64,000 nucleotides of DNA from Caballeronia zhejiangensis (GTDB taxonomy: Bacteria; Pseudomonadota; Gammaproteobacteria; Burkholderiales; Burkholderiaceae), in contig NZ_JFHD01000002.1 of NCBI RefSeq assembly GCF_000698575.1, forward strand, positions 248,001 to 312,000, in the 5' to 3' direction. Position numbers and translations under genes: made by a program. Positions 55,778 through 64,000 of this stretch are shown here, one piece after another; the first letter of the stretch is position 1, and every line of letters begins with the position of its first letter. Below the pieces are notes generated by a model. That model was given only the letters and a program-made list of their open reading frames with translations. It had not been told where the DNA came from and did no database searches.

Positions 55778-57301
55778 TTACGCCAGAAACAGCTTGTAGA
55801 CCGGATTCGCGCCTTCGTCCCACCACGGATAGCCGAGCGTCGCGAGGAAGCGCTCGAACTCCGCGTTGTCCGACTGCGGCACCTGAATGCCGACGAGAAT
55901 CGAGCTGTAATCCGCGCCCTGATTCCGGTAATGGAACAGGCTGATGTTCCAGTCGGGCGCCATCGACGAAAGGAACTTCATCAGCGCGCCCGGACGTTCC
56001 GGAAACTCGAAGCGCAACAGACGTTCGTCGCGCGCGAGCGGCGAATGTCCGCCGACCATGTAGCGAATGTGCTGCTTCGAGAGCTCATCGTGCGAAAGGT
56101 CGACGGTCGCGAAACCATGCTCGATGAACGACGACATCATCTGCGCGGTTTCCTTGCGCGACTTGATCTGCACGCCGACGAAGATATGCGCGGCTCTTTC
56201 ATCGGCGATGCGGTAATTGAACTCGGTCACGCTGCGTGTGCCGACGAGCTCGCAGAAGCGCCGGAAGCTGCCGCGCTCTTCGGGAATCGTCACGGCGAAC
56301 ACGGCCTCGCGCGCCTCGCCGACTTCCGCGCGCTCCGCGACGAAGCGCATGCGGTCGAAGTTCATGTTCGCGCCCGACGTCACCGCGATGAGCGTCTTGC
56401 CCTCGATGCCCTCGCGCTCCGCGTACAGCTTCGCGCCCGCGACCGCGAGCGAGCCGGCGGGTTCGAGCACGCTCCGCGTGTCCTGGAAGACATCCTTGAT
56501 CGCGGCGCAAAGGGCATCGGTATCGACGGTGATGACTTCATCGAGCAACTCGTTGCACAGCCGGAACGTTTCCTCGCCGACGAGCTTCACCGCCGTGCCG
56601 TCCGAAAACAGGCCGACTTCGGAGAGCGTCACGCGCTCGCCCGCCTTGATCGACTGCGCCATCGCGCAGGAATCCTCGGTCTGCACGCCGATCACCTTGA
56701 TCTCCGGGCGCACCGCCTTGATGTACGCCGCGACGCCCGCAGCCAGCCCGCCGCCGCCGATCGGGCAGAAGATCGCGTGGATCGGACCCTGATGCTGGCG
56801 CAGGATTTCCATCGCCACCGTGCCTTGTCCGGCGATCACGTCCGGATCGTCGAACGGATGCACGAAGGTCAGGCCGCGCTCTTCCTGAAGCTGCACGGCG
56901 CGCGCGTAGGCGTCGCTGTACGACTCGCCCGCGAGCACGATTTCGACCGTCGGTCCGCCGTGCGCGCGAATCGCGTCGATCTTCACTTGAGGCGTGGTCG
57001 TCGGCACGGCGATCACCGCGCGGCAGCCGAGCCGCGCCGCCGACAGCGCCACGCCCTGCGCGTGGTTGCCCGCCGACGCCGTAATCACGCCGCGTGCGAG
57101 CACGTCTGCCGGGAGCTGCGCCATCTTGTTATAGGCGCCCCGAATCTTGAACGAGAAAACCGGCTGATTGTCCTCGCGCTTGAGGAACACGGAGTTGCGC
57201 AGGCGCGCGGACAGGTTGCGCGCGGGTTCGAGCTCGCTTTCACGCGCGACGTCGTACACGCGCGCGGTCAGCACTTTTTTCAGGTAGTCGGGATGTGTCA
57301 T
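55778..57301 (-). CDS. ilvA: threonine ammonia-lyase (biosynthetic threonine dehydratase)
   Basis: Encodes 507 residues. IlvA converts threonine to 2-oxobutyrate, the first step to isoleucine. PLP lysine K52 lies in FSFKIRGAYNKM; SAGNHAQGVAL and PIGGGGLAAGVAAYI bind the cofactor phosphate. Two ACT-like regulatory domains (about 325-505, with GSFRRFCELVG and ERPGALMKFLSSM) identify the feedback-regulated biosynthetic type. The start at 57301 is chosen because the upstream extension is unlike the family. An 18-bp palindrome lies 100 nt upstream. Confidence 0.95.
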   Translation of the reverse strand: MTHPDYLKKVLTARVYDVARESELEPARNLSARLRNSVFLKREDNQPVFSFKIRGAYNKMAQLPADVLARGVITASAGNHAQGVALSAARLGCRAVIAVPTTTPQVKIDAIRAHGGPTVEIVLAGESYSDAYARAVQLQEERGLTFVHPFDDPDVIAGQGTVAMEILRQHQGPIHAIFCPIGGGGLAAGVAAYIKAVRPEIKVIGVQTEDSCAMAQSIKAGERVTLSEVGLFSDGTAVKLVGEETFRLCNELLDEVITVDTDALCAAIKDVFQDTRSVLEPAGSLAVAGAKLYAEREGIEGKTLIAVTSGANMNFDRMRFVAERAEVGEAREAVFAVTIPEERGSFRRFCELVGTRSVTEFNYRIADERAAHIFVGVQIKSRKETAQMMSSFIEHGFATVDLSHDELSKQHIRYMVGGHSPLARDERLLRFEFPERPGALMKFLSSMAPDWNISLFHYRNQGADYSSILVGIQVPQSDNAEFERFLATLGYPWWDEGANPVYKLFLA

Positions 57302-57400
57302 GCGAGAAATCGTCAGGCGGCCGCGATGCGCGCAGGTTTTTGAGAGCGAAAGCATCAATGATAGCGCCATCCGCGCGCGTTCCGGGCGCGCCGTGTGCTT

Positions 57401-57418
57401 CGACCGTCCGGACGGTCG
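57401..57418. promoter_or_regulatory. 18-bp perfect palindrome upstream of ilvA
   Basis: CGACCGTCCGGACGGTCG reads identically on both strands. It lies 100 nt upstream of the ilvA start. Without a loop or T-run on its exit side it looks more like a dimeric-regulator operator than a terminator. Confidence 0.5.
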
Positions 57419-57493
57419 TGTAAAAAAGCGTCGAAAATGACATGAACGCGTCGCGAATCCGCACGCAAAAGCCCCTTCTCGCTGCTAGCGCCC

Positions 57494-57524
57494 GCAAACG
57501 CGCGTTTGCCCGATGGGTTAGAAT
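57494..57524 (+). promoter_or_regulatory. 16-bp perfect palindrome with adjoining -10 for the oxidoreductase gene
   Basis: GCAAACGCGCGTTTGC (57494-57509) is a perfect palindrome. TAGAAT (57519-57524) starts 9 nt later, so the palindrome covers the expected -35 region, the usual place for a repressor or an activator replacing the -35. Distance to the ATG at 57796 is about 270 nt. Confidence 0.45.
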
Positions 57525-57795
57525 TTCCTTTTACGAATCAGCAATCAGGATCGGCAGATGCACCGGCAGCTTCGGATCGATTTTCTGGCGCATGTTTCCC
57601 GCGAGTCGCATCCCGCGGCGGAAAGGCATGCGCGCCACGCGCGATCGTGGCGTTGATCCAGGGCACACCGAAGGCGCTGTGACGAGCCCGGCGGCCTTCG
57701 CCAAGAGAAGTTTCATTCGAAAATTTGCGCCCCCACGCGCATCGCCGGCATTTCCGCTTTTCTAGCGCGAGCGCCGGCACACCGAACCGTCGAAC

Positions 57796-60700
57796 ATGAA
57801 CGCACCTCAAGCCTTCGATCCGAACGGCGCCCATGCCGCCTTGGCGCTCGATATCGAGCCGCGTCTCCGCGAAATTCCCTATAACTACACGTCGTTTTCC
57901 GATCGTGAAATCGTCATGCGGCTCCTCGGCGACGAAGCCTGGGCCGTGCTCGACGAACTGCGCAACGAGCGCCGCACCGGCCGTTCGGCGCGCATGCTGT
58001 ACGAAGTGCTCGGCGACATCTGGGTCGTGCGGCGCAATCCGTATCTGCAGGACGACCTGCTCGACAATCCGAAACGCCGGGCGCTGCTCGTCGAAGCGCT
58101 GAATCACCGTCTCGCCGAAATCGAAAAGCGCCGCAGCGCCGATCTCACCGCGCATAGCGACGAAGCCGGCAGCCGCGAACGCGCCGAGCGCGTGCAGTTG
58201 CTGGTCGCCGCCGCGCGCCGCGCCGTCGATGATTTCGCCGCCGAGTTCGGCCGCATGGCCGACTTGCGCCGCCGCGCGTCGCGTGTTCTGGGCAAGGAAA
58301 CGCAGAAGGACAACATCAAGTTCGACGGCCTGTCGCGCGTCGCGCACGTCACCGATGCAACCGACTGGCGCGTCGAATACCCGTTCGTCGTGCTGACGCC
58401 GGACACCGAAGCCGAAATCGCCGGACTCATCAAGGCGTGCTTCGAACTCGGGCTTACCGTTATTCCGCGCGGCGGCGGCACCGGCTACACCGGCGGCGCG
58501 ATTCCGCTCACGCCGTTTTCGGCGGTCATCAACACGGAAAAGCTGGAACAGCTCGGTCCCGTCGAAATGACGGATCTGCCGGGCGTCGATCACAAGGTCG
58601 CGACGATTTTCTCCGGCGCGGGCGTGGTCACGCGGCGCGTCACCGAAGCGGCGGAGCAGGCGGGCTTCGTGTTCGCCGTCGATCCGACTTCGCTCGATGC
58701 GTCGTGCGTCGGCGGCAATGTCGCGATGAACGCGGGCGGCAAGAAGGCGGTGTTGTGGGGCACGGCGCTCGACAACCTCGCGTGGTGGCGCATGGTCGAT
58801 CCGGAAGGCAACTGGCTCGAAGTCACGCGTCTCGATCACAACTGCGGCAAGATTCACGACGTCGAAGTGGCGCGTTTCCGGCTCGACTGGTTCGACGGCA
58901 ATCGTCCGCCGGGCGAGAAGCTGCTGCGCACCGAAAGCCTCGACATCGCCGGGCGCACGTTCCGCAAGGAAGGGCTCGGCAAGGACGTCACCGATAAATT
59001 CCTCGCCGGGCTGCCCGGCGTGCAGAAGGAAGGCTGCGACGGTCTCATTACGTCCGCGCGCTGGATTTTGCACAAGATGCCCGCGCATACGCGCACCGTC
59101 TGCCTCGAATTCTTCGGCCAGGCGCGCGATGCGATTCCGAGCATCGTCGAAATCAAGGACTATCTGTTCGAGACGTCGAAGCAGGGCGGCGCGATCCTCG
59201 CCGGCCTCGAACATCTCGACGAACGCTATCTGCGCGCGGTCGGCTACGCGACCAAGAGCAAGCGCAACGCGTTTCCGAAGATGGTGCTGATCGGCGATAT
59301 CGTCGGCAATGACGCCGATGCCGTCGCCGCCGCGACATCGGAAGTCGTGCGCATGGCGAACGGCAAGAGCGGCGAAGGCTTCGTCGCGGTGAACGCCGAG
59401 GCGCGCAAGCGTTTCTGGCTCGACCGCTCGCGCACGGCCGCCATCGCGAAGCACACGAACGCGTTCAAGATCAACGAAGACGTCGTGATTCCGCTCAATC
59501 GCATGGGCGAGTACACGGACGGCATCGAGCGCATCAACATCGAGTTGTCGCTGAAGAACAAGCTGCAACTCGTCGACGCGCTCGAAGCGTTCTTCCGCAA
59601 CGGCAAGCTGCCGCTCGGCAAGTCCGACGACGCGAACGAAATTCCGAGCGCCGAACTGCTCGAAGACCGCGTGCAGCAGGCGCTCGATCTGCTGAAGCGC
59701 GTGCGTGAGCGCTGGACGTTCGTCGGCGACAAGCTCGACATGTCCTTGCGCGAGGCGCAGCACTATCTCGTCAATCTCGGCTACGAAGCGCTCGCGGAAA
59801 AGTTCGCGGATCGCGTCGACATTCAGCCTGACGCCAACGTGTTCCATGTCGCGCAGGACCGTACGGTGCGCGTGTCGTGGAAGCAGGAAATCCGCGCGGA
59901 ACTGCGCCAGATCTTCAACGGCGGCGAGTTCAAGCCGATCCTCGACGAAGCGCAGGCCATCCACAAGCAAGTGCTGCGCGGGCGCGTCTTCGTCGCGCTG
60001 CACATGCATGCGGGCGATGGCAACGTGCACACGAACATTCCCGTCAACTCCGACAATTACGCGATGCTGCAGGACGCGCATCACGCGGTCGCGCGCATCA
60101 TGAAGCTCGCGCGTTCGCTGGACGGCGTGATCTCGGGCGAGCACGGCATCGGCATCACGAAGCTGGAATTCCTGACCGAAGACGAAATCGGCGATTTCCG
60201 CGCGTACAAGCAGCGCGTCGATCCGCATGGCCGCTTCAACAAGGGCAAGCTGTTCGACGGCGCCGATCTGCGCAACGCCTACACGCCGTCGTTCGGGCTG
60301 ATGGGCTACGAGTCGATCATCATGCAGCAGTCGGATATCGGCGCGATTTCCGAGTCGATCAAGGACTGCCTGCGCTGCGGCAAGTGCAAGCCGGTCTGCG
60401 CGACGCACGTGCCGCGCGCGAACCTGCTCTACAGCCCGCGCAACAAGATTCTCGCGACGTCGCTGCTCGTCGAAGCGTTCCTGTACGAAGAGCAGACGCG
60501 CCGCGGCGTGTCGATCAAGCACTGGGACGAGTTCAACGACGTCGCCGATCACTGCACGGTCTGTCACAAGTGCGTGACGCCGTGTCCGGTGAAGATCGAT
60601 TTCGGCGACGTGTCGATGAACATGCGCAATCTGCTGCGCAAGATGGGCAAGAAGAAGTTCAACGCCGGCAACGCGGCGGGCATGTTCTTCCTGAACGCGA

Positions 60701-61890
60701 CCAATCCGCAGACCATCAATCTCGCGCGCAACGTGATGATGGACTTCGGCTACAAGGCGCAGCGTTTCGGCAACGATGTGCTGAAGAAGATCGTCAAGAA
60801 GCAGACGGCGCAGCCGCCCGCGACGGTCGGCAAGCCGCCGGTCGTGACGCAGGTGATCCACTTCGTCAACAAGAAGATGCCGGGCAATTTGCCGAAGAAG
60901 ACGGCGCGCGCGCTGCTGGATATCGAGGACAACAAGATCGTTCCGATCATCCGCAATCCGCAGACGACCACCGTCGATTCGGAAGCCGTGTTCTATTTCC
61001 CCGGCTGCGGCTCGGAACGTCTCTTCTCGCAAGTCGGGCTCGCGACGCAAGCGATGTTGTGGGAAGCGGGCGTTCAGACCGTGTTGCCGCCGGGCTATCT
61101 GTGCTGCGGCTATCCGCAGCGCGGTTCCGGCCAGTACGACAAGGCCGAGAAGATCGTCACCGACAATCGCGTGCTGTTCCATCGCGTCGCGAATACGCTG
61201 AACTATCTCGATATCAAGACCGTGGTCGTGTCGTGCGGAACGTGCTACGACCAGCTCGCGGGCTATGAATTCGAGAAGATCTTCCCGGGCTGCCGGATCA
61301 TCGACATTCACGAGTTCCTGCTCGAGAAGAACATGAAGCTCGACGGCGTGACCGGCACGCGCTACATGTATCACGATCCGTGTCACTCGCCGATCAAGAC
61401 GATGGACCCGGTCAAGCTCGTCAACGATCTGATGGGTTCGCAGAACGACGGCTACAAGATCGAGAAGAACGATCGATGCTGCGGCGAATCGGGCACGCTG
61501 GCGGTCACGCGTCCGGACATCTCGACGCAAGTGCGCTTCCGCAAGGAAGAAGAGATTCGCAAGGGCGCGGCCAAGTTGCGCGGCATTCCGCTCGTCGCGG
61601 AAGCGGGCTCGAACGCGATCAATCCGATGAACGCGTCTGCGGGCTCGGCCGGCGCGGCGCCCGGTTCGGTGCTCTCCGCAGGCGATGGCGCGCAGACCAA
61701 CGGCACGGACGTGAAAATCCTGACGAGCTGCCCGTCGTGCCTGCAAGGTCTGTCGCGCTACAACGAGGACGCCAACGTCGAGGCGGACTATATCGTCGTG
61801 GAAATGGCGCGCAAGGTGCTCGGCGAAAACTGGATGGAACAGTACGTCGAACGCGCGAACAATGGCGGTATCGAGCGCGTGCTGGTGTAA
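57796..61890 (+). CDS. large FAD-linked and Fe-S oxidoreductase (DUF3683 / FAD oxidase / CCG fusion)
   Basis: Encodes 1364 residues. An N-terminal DUF3683 region (about 1-190) precedes a D-lactate-dehydrogenase-type FAD-binding domain with [13 protein letters not shown] (about 224-236) and a C-terminal FAD-oxidase cap with [13 protein letters not shown] (about 778). Two [4Fe-4S] motifs follow, [11 protein letters not shown] (about 858) and [12 protein letters not shown] (about 920), then CCG-type cysteine-rich repeats with LCCGYPQRG and RCCGESGTL. This joins parts equivalent to GlcD and GlcF in one chain, suggesting oxidation of a 2-hydroxy acid with electrons passed to the respiratory chain. 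The substrate is unknown. HIT, DUF971 and ubiE follow. Confidence 0.88.
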   Translation: MNAPQAFDPNGAHAALALDIEPRLREIPYNYTSFSDREIVMRLLGDEAWAVLDELRNERRTGRSARMLYEVLGDIWVVRRNPYLQDDLLDNPKRRALLVEALNHRLAEIEKRRSADLTAHSDEAGSRERAERVQLLVAAARRAVDDFAAEFGRMADLRRRASRVLGKETQKDNIKFDGLSRVAHVTDATDWRVEYPFVVLTPDTEAEIAGLIKACFELGLTVIPRGGGTGYTGGAIPLTPFSAVINTEKLEQLGPVEMTDLPGVDHKVATIFSGAGVVTRRVTEAAEQAGFVFAVDPTSLDASCVGGNVAMNAGGKKAVLWGTALDNLAWWRMVDPEGNWLEVTRLDHNCGKIHDVEVARFRLDWFDGNRPPGEKLLRTESLDIAGRTFRKEGLGKDVTDKFLAGLPGVQKEGCDGLITSARWILHKMPAHTRTVCLEFFGQARDAIPSIVEIKDYLFETSKQGGAILAGLEHLDERYLRAVGYATKSKRNAFPKMVLIGDIVGNDADAVAAATSEVVRMANGKSGEGFVAVNAEARKRFWLDRSRTAAIAKHTNAFKINEDVVIPLNRMGEYTDGIERINIELSLKNKLQLVDALEAFFRNGKLPLGKSDDANEIPSAELLEDRVQQALDLLKRVRERWTFVGDKLDMSLREAQHYLVNLGYEALAEKFADRVDIQPDANVFHVAQDRTVRVSWKQEIRAELRQIFNGGEFKPILDEAQAIHKQVLRGRVFVALHMHAGDGNVHTNIPVNSDNYAMLQDAHHAVARIMKLARSLDGVISGEHGIGITKLEFLTEDEIGDFRAYKQRVDPHGRFNKGKLFDGADLRNAYTPSFGLMGYESIIMQQSDIGAISESIKDCLRCGKCKPVCATHVPRANLLYSPRNKILATSLLVEAFLYEEQTRRGVSIKHWDEFNDVADHCTVCHKCVTPCPVKIDFGDVSMNMRNLLRKMGKKKFNAGNAAGMFFLNATNPQTINLARNVMMDFGYKAQRFGNDVLKKIVKKQTAQPPATVGKPPVVTQVIHFVNKKMPGNLPKKTARALLDIEDNKIVPIIRNPQTTTVDSEAVFYFPGCGSERLFSQVGLATQAMLWEAGVQTVLPPGYLCCGYPQRGSGQYDKAEKIVTDNRVLFHRVANTLNYLDIKTVVVSCGTCYDQLAGYEFEKIFPGCRIIDIHEFLLEKNMKLDGVTGTRYMYHDPCHSPIKTMDPVKLVNDLMGSQNDGYKIEKNDRCCGESGTLAVTRPDISTQVRFRKEEEIRKGAAKLRGIPLVAEAGSNAINPMNASAGSAGAAPGSVLSAGDGAQTNGTDVKILTSCPSCLQGLSRYNEDANVEADYIVVEMARKVLGENWMEQYVERANNGGIERVLV

Positions 61891-61926
61891 TAGCGAAATC
61901 GAGGTTTGATTCGCTAGAGGTATGAG

Positions 61927-62361
61927 ATGGACTGTGTGTTTTGCCGTGAAGACGGCGGCGAAGTGCTGTGGTCGGACGACACGTTGCGCGTCGTCCTTGC
62001 CGATGAGCCCGACTGGCCGGGCTTGTGTCGCGTGATCTGGGGCGCGCACGTCGCCGAAATGTCCGATTTGCCGGATGCCGACCGCGTGCGCGTGATGACC
62101 GCCGTCAACGGCGTCGAGCGCGCGATGCGCCGCGTGCTCGTGCCGGAAAAGATCAATCTGGCAAGTCTCGGCAATCAGGTGCCGCACGTCCACTGGCACG
62201 TCATTCCACGCTTTTCCAACGATTCCCGCTTTCCTCTGCCGATCTGGGCGCCGCGCCAGCGCACGGTGTCCGAATCGCAGCTATCGAAGCGCCGCGCGCA
62301 GGCCACGCTTTTGCGCGAACAGGTGCGCAACGAGCTGAACCAGGCCTTCGGCCATCAATAA
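61927..62361 (+). CDS. HIT-family protein
   Basis: Encodes 144 residues of the histidine-triad fold, with the triad in VPHVHWHVIPRF (H-x-H-x-H). HIT proteins hydrolyse or transfer nucleoside monophosphate groups from dinucleotides or nucleotide adducts. The N-terminal CVFC pair and GGEVLWSDDTLRVVLADEP fit the bacterial subgroup near galT-like hydrolases. AGAGGT precedes the ATG. The DUF971 gene follows after 9 nt, a conserved pairing upstream of ubiE in Burkholderiaceae. Confidence 0.88.
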   Translation: MDCVFCREDGGEVLWSDDTLRVVLADEPDWPGLCRVIWGAHVAEMSDLPDADRVRVMTAVNGVERAMRRVLVPEKINLASLGNQVPHVHWHVIPRFSNDSRFPLPIWAPRQRTVSESQLSKRRAQATLLREQVRNELNQAFGHQ

Positions 62362-62370
62362 GACGAGATC

Positions 62371-62778
62371 ATGAGCGGACTCACTTCCACGACGCCGATT
62401 CCCACCGGCGTCGTCGTGCATTCGAAATCGCGCGTGCTGGAGCTGCAATACGGCGACGAGTCGTATCGCGTGCCGTTCGAGCTTCTGCGCGTCTATTCGC
62501 CGTCCGCCGAAGTGCAGGGCCACGGCCCCGGACAGGAAACGCTGCAGACGGGCAAGCGCGAGGTGACGATCATCGGCGTCGATCCGGTCGGGCACTATGC
62601 GCTGCAACTCAATTTTTCGGACGGTCACAATACCGGCATCTATTCCTGGGACATCCTGCACGACCTGGCGACGCGTCAGGACGAACTGTGGCGCGAGTAT
62701 CTGGCGAAGCTGGAAGCCGCCGGCGTGGACCGAGACGCGCCGATGGCCGCAAAACCATCCGGCGGACACTGTCACTGA
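62371..62778 (+). CDS. DUF971-domain protein (gamma-butyrobetaine-hydroxylase-like N-terminal fold)
   Basis: Encodes 135 residues. SRVLELQYGDESYRVPFELL, VTIIGVDPVGHYALQLNFSD and HNTGIYSWDILHDL are diagnostic of DUF971/GBBH-like_N. The domain also occurs in iron-sulfur-related proteins and may bind metal. The C-terminal GGHCH could be an extra metal ligand, by inspection only. Its position between HIT and ubiE is conserved; the role is unknown. Confidence 0.85.
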   Translation: MSGLTSTTPIPTGVVVHSKSRVLELQYGDESYRVPFELLRVYSPSAEVQGHGPGQETLQTGKREVTIIGVDPVGHYALQLNFSDGHNTGIYSWDILHDLATRQDELWREYLAKLEAAGVDRDAPMAAKPSGGHCH

Positions 62779-62862
62779 GCAATAGGGCTGCGGCATAACG
62801 CCGCATAGCCGGCGCGAGTTTTGCGCAGACATAGAACGAACAACAGGCGAGGAAAACGCGCG

Positions 62863-63594
62863 ATGAGCAAGACCCACTTCGGATACGAAACGGTCGAAGA
62901 GCAGGACAAGGCGAAGAAAGTGGCGGGCGTGTTTCATTCCGTCGCGGGCAACTACGACTTGATGAACGACCTGATGTCCGGCGGACTGCATCGGATCTGG
63001 AAACACTTCACGATCGGGCAGGCCAAGGTGCGGCCGGGCTACAAGGTGCTGGACATCGCCGGCGGCACGGGCGATCTCGCGATGGCGTTTGCCAAGCAGG
63101 CCGGCGAGACCGGCGAAGTCTGGCACACGGACATCAACGAATCGATGCTGCGCGTAGGCCGCGACCGGCTGATCGACAAAGGCGTGCTGACGCCCGCGCT
63201 GCTCTGCGACGCCGAAAAGATCCCGTTCCCGGACAATTATTTCAATGTGGTTACAGTTGCCTTCGGTCTTCGTAACATGACGCATAAGGATCGCGCGTTG
63301 GCCGAAATGACGCGCGTGCTGAAACATGGTGGAAAGCTGCTCGTGCTGGAATTTTCGAAAGTATGGGAGCCGCTAAAGAAGCCGTACGATGTCTACAGTT
63401 TCAAGATTTTGCCGTGGCTTGGCGAAAAAGTGGCCAAAGATGCGGATAGCTATCGGTACTTGGCCGAGTCCATCCGCATGCACCCGGACCAGGAAACTCT
63501 CAAAACAATGATGGAACAAGCGGGCCTGGATCGAGTCGAATATTACAATTTGTCAGGTGGCGTGGTAGCGTTACACGTCGGGACCAAATTTTGA
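62863..63594 (+). CDS. ubiE: ubiquinone/menaquinone biosynthesis C-methyltransferase UbiE
   Basis: Encodes 243 residues. UbiE methylates the benzoquinol ring in ubiquinone synthesis using SAM. Signature segments are [19 protein letters not shown] (about 36-54), the SAM site [34 protein letters not shown] and [14 protein letters not shown] at the end. The ATG at 62863 follows GCGAGGAAAA. A Tim44-like gene follows after 25 nt; this ubiE-Tim44 order is common in beta-proteobacteria. Confidence 0.96.
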   Translation: MSKTHFGYETVEEQDKAKKVAGVFHSVAGNYDLMNDLMSGGLHRIWKHFTIGQAKVRPGYKVLDIAGGTGDLAMAFAKQAGETGEVWHTDINESMLRVGRDRLIDKGVLTPALLCDAEKIPFPDNYFNVVTVAFGLRNMTHKDRALAEMTRVLKHGGKLLVLEFSKVWEPLKKPYDVYSFKILPWLGEKVAKDADSYRYLAESIRMHPDQETLKTMMEQAGLDRVEYYNLSGGVVALHVGTKF

Positions 63595-63619
63595 TGTTCC
63601 ACTCTCTTAAGGATTCGAT

Positions 63620-64000
63620 ATGTTCGATTCGCGCAAACCCCAATCCCGGGGTTTCCTGAACCTCTTCTTCAGGAAGGCCGGAATCTTGGCGCTGGCTGGC
63701 GTTATTGCGGCCGGCGCAATCTTCGCGGAAACGGCGGAAGCCAAGCGCATGGGCGGCGGCCGCAGCATGGGCCGTCAGTCGGCCACGGCAACGCAGCAGC
63801 ATCAGGCGACGCCGCCTTCGCAGTCTCAATCGATGCAGCAGAACAACGCAGCGCAGGCACAGCGCGCGCCGGCCGCGCCGGCCGCACCCGCCGCGGCGCA
63901 ACCCGCGCGCAATCGCTGGCTCGGGCCGATCGCCGGTCTCGCGGCGGGTCTCGGCATCGCGGCGCTCCTGTCGCACTTCGGGCTGGGCGAGGCGTTCGCC
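63620..64000 (+). CDS. Tim44-like domain protein, 3' truncated by the window end
   Basis: Only the first 127 codons are present. They encode a signal/anchor segment (ILALAGVIAAGAIFAETAEA, about 22-41), the Gly/Arg stretch KRMGGGRSMGRQS, a Gln/Ala/Pro-rich low-complexity region, and a hydrophobic segment WLGPIAGLAAGLGIAALL. This N-terminal layout is typical of bacterial Tim44-like membrane proteins next to ubiE. The Tim44 domain itself would lie beyond the window, so the assignment rests on layout and context. GGA (TTAAGGATT) precedes the ATG. Confidence 0.72.
   Translation, partial: MFDSRKPQSRGFLNLFFRKAGILALAGVIAAGAIFAETAEAKRMGGGRSMGRQSATATQQHQATPPSQSQSMQQNNAAQAQRAPAAPAAPAAAQPARNRWLGPIAGLAAGLGIAALLSHFGLGEAFA

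Larger units (their letters stand above)
57302..57795. other. divergent intergenic region between ilvA and the large oxidoreductase gene
   Basis: 494 bp with two perfect palindromes (57401-57418 and 57494-57509) and a TAGAAT hexamer (57519-57524) that could be a -10 for the rightward gene. A looser inverted repeat CGAAGGC/GCCTTCG occurs at 57669-57675 and 57694-57700. No gene or tRNA is evident. The rightward mRNA would have a leader of about 265 nt. Confidence 0.5.

Noticed and set aside
57538..62199. A very long open frame (about 1550 codons) antisense to the FAD/Fe-S oxidoreductase
   Set aside because: It is Arg/His/Ala-rich, resembles no protein family and mirrors a strongly supported gene. 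Long antisense frames are common in GC-rich DNA.

Overview
The window looks like a chromosomal segment of a beta-proteobacterium of the family Burkholderiaceae, most likely the Paraburkholderia/Caballeronia group. The evidence is the high G+C sequence with strong GC third-position bias, the gene order lolB-ispE-tRNA-Gln-prs-rplY-pth, an HPr-kinase/PtsN/RapZ cluster next to rpoN and the Lpt/Kds genes, and a Burkholderia-type trimeric porin. The genus is an inference from gene content and order; no 16S gene or database search was available. I saw no insertion sequence, prophage, CRISPR array or rRNA.

Layout. 0-8 kb: ybiB-like gene (-); an FAH-family hydrolase/maleyl(aceto)acetate isomerase/LysE exporter operon (+); ftsY (-); rsmD, coaD and a 2[4Fe-4S] ferredoxin (+). 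6.5-13.6 kb: a long minus-strand run reading TPR protein, lolB, ispE, tRNA-Gln(UUG), prs, rplY, pth, hisC. 13.6-15.6 kb: DNA-repair pair mutM-mutY (+). 15.5-25.0 kb: a minus-strand block reading kdsD, kdsC, lptC, lptA, lptB, rpoN, hpf, ptsN, hprK, rapZ and a LON-domain protein. It combines lipopolysaccharide synthesis and export with the nitrogen-PTS regulatory branch. 25.2-30.2 kb: KefB/YbaL-type antiporter, apt, RhtB/LysE exporter, DUF4743/Nudix protein, purU (+). 30.2-36.5 kb: AI-2E-family permease and uvrA (-), MFS transporter and ssb (+).

36.5-42.65 kb is the most distinctive accessory stretch. After the strong ssb terminator comes an A+T-rich spacer, then three tandem LuxR/NarL-type response regulators, then a large hybrid sensor kinase. 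The kinase has a signal peptide, a reduced periplasmic part, two PAS-like segments, HisKA/HATPase, a degenerate and an intact receiver, and an Hpt domain. They look like one phosphorelay with several outputs. 42.6-49.8 kb: LysR regulator (-) divergent from a porin; exported CHRD protein and HSL-type esterase (+); EcsC-family protein (-); 14-TM DHA2 drug exporter followed by its probable MarR repressor, with a perfect palindrome in the promoter region.

49.8-54.0 kb holds a coherent D-amino-acid module: a D-serine/D-threonine dehydratase-like PLP enzyme (-), divergent from an RpiR-type regulator, an N-acyl-D-amino-acid deacylase and a RidA-type enamine deaminase (+). A 15-bp operator-like palindrome lies in the divergent promoter region. 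54-64 kb: queF, a 5'-nucleotidase and ilvA (-); then a 1364-residue FAD/Fe-S oxidoreductase, HIT protein, DUF971 protein, ubiE and the 5' part of a Tim44-like gene (+), which runs off the end.

Most of the window is conserved housekeeping DNA. The most interesting candidates are the three-regulator/one-kinase relay, the D-amino-acid module with its operator, and several perfect palindromes in intergenic regions. All positions, motifs and repeats were read by eye from the sequence; functions are inferred from family knowledge.
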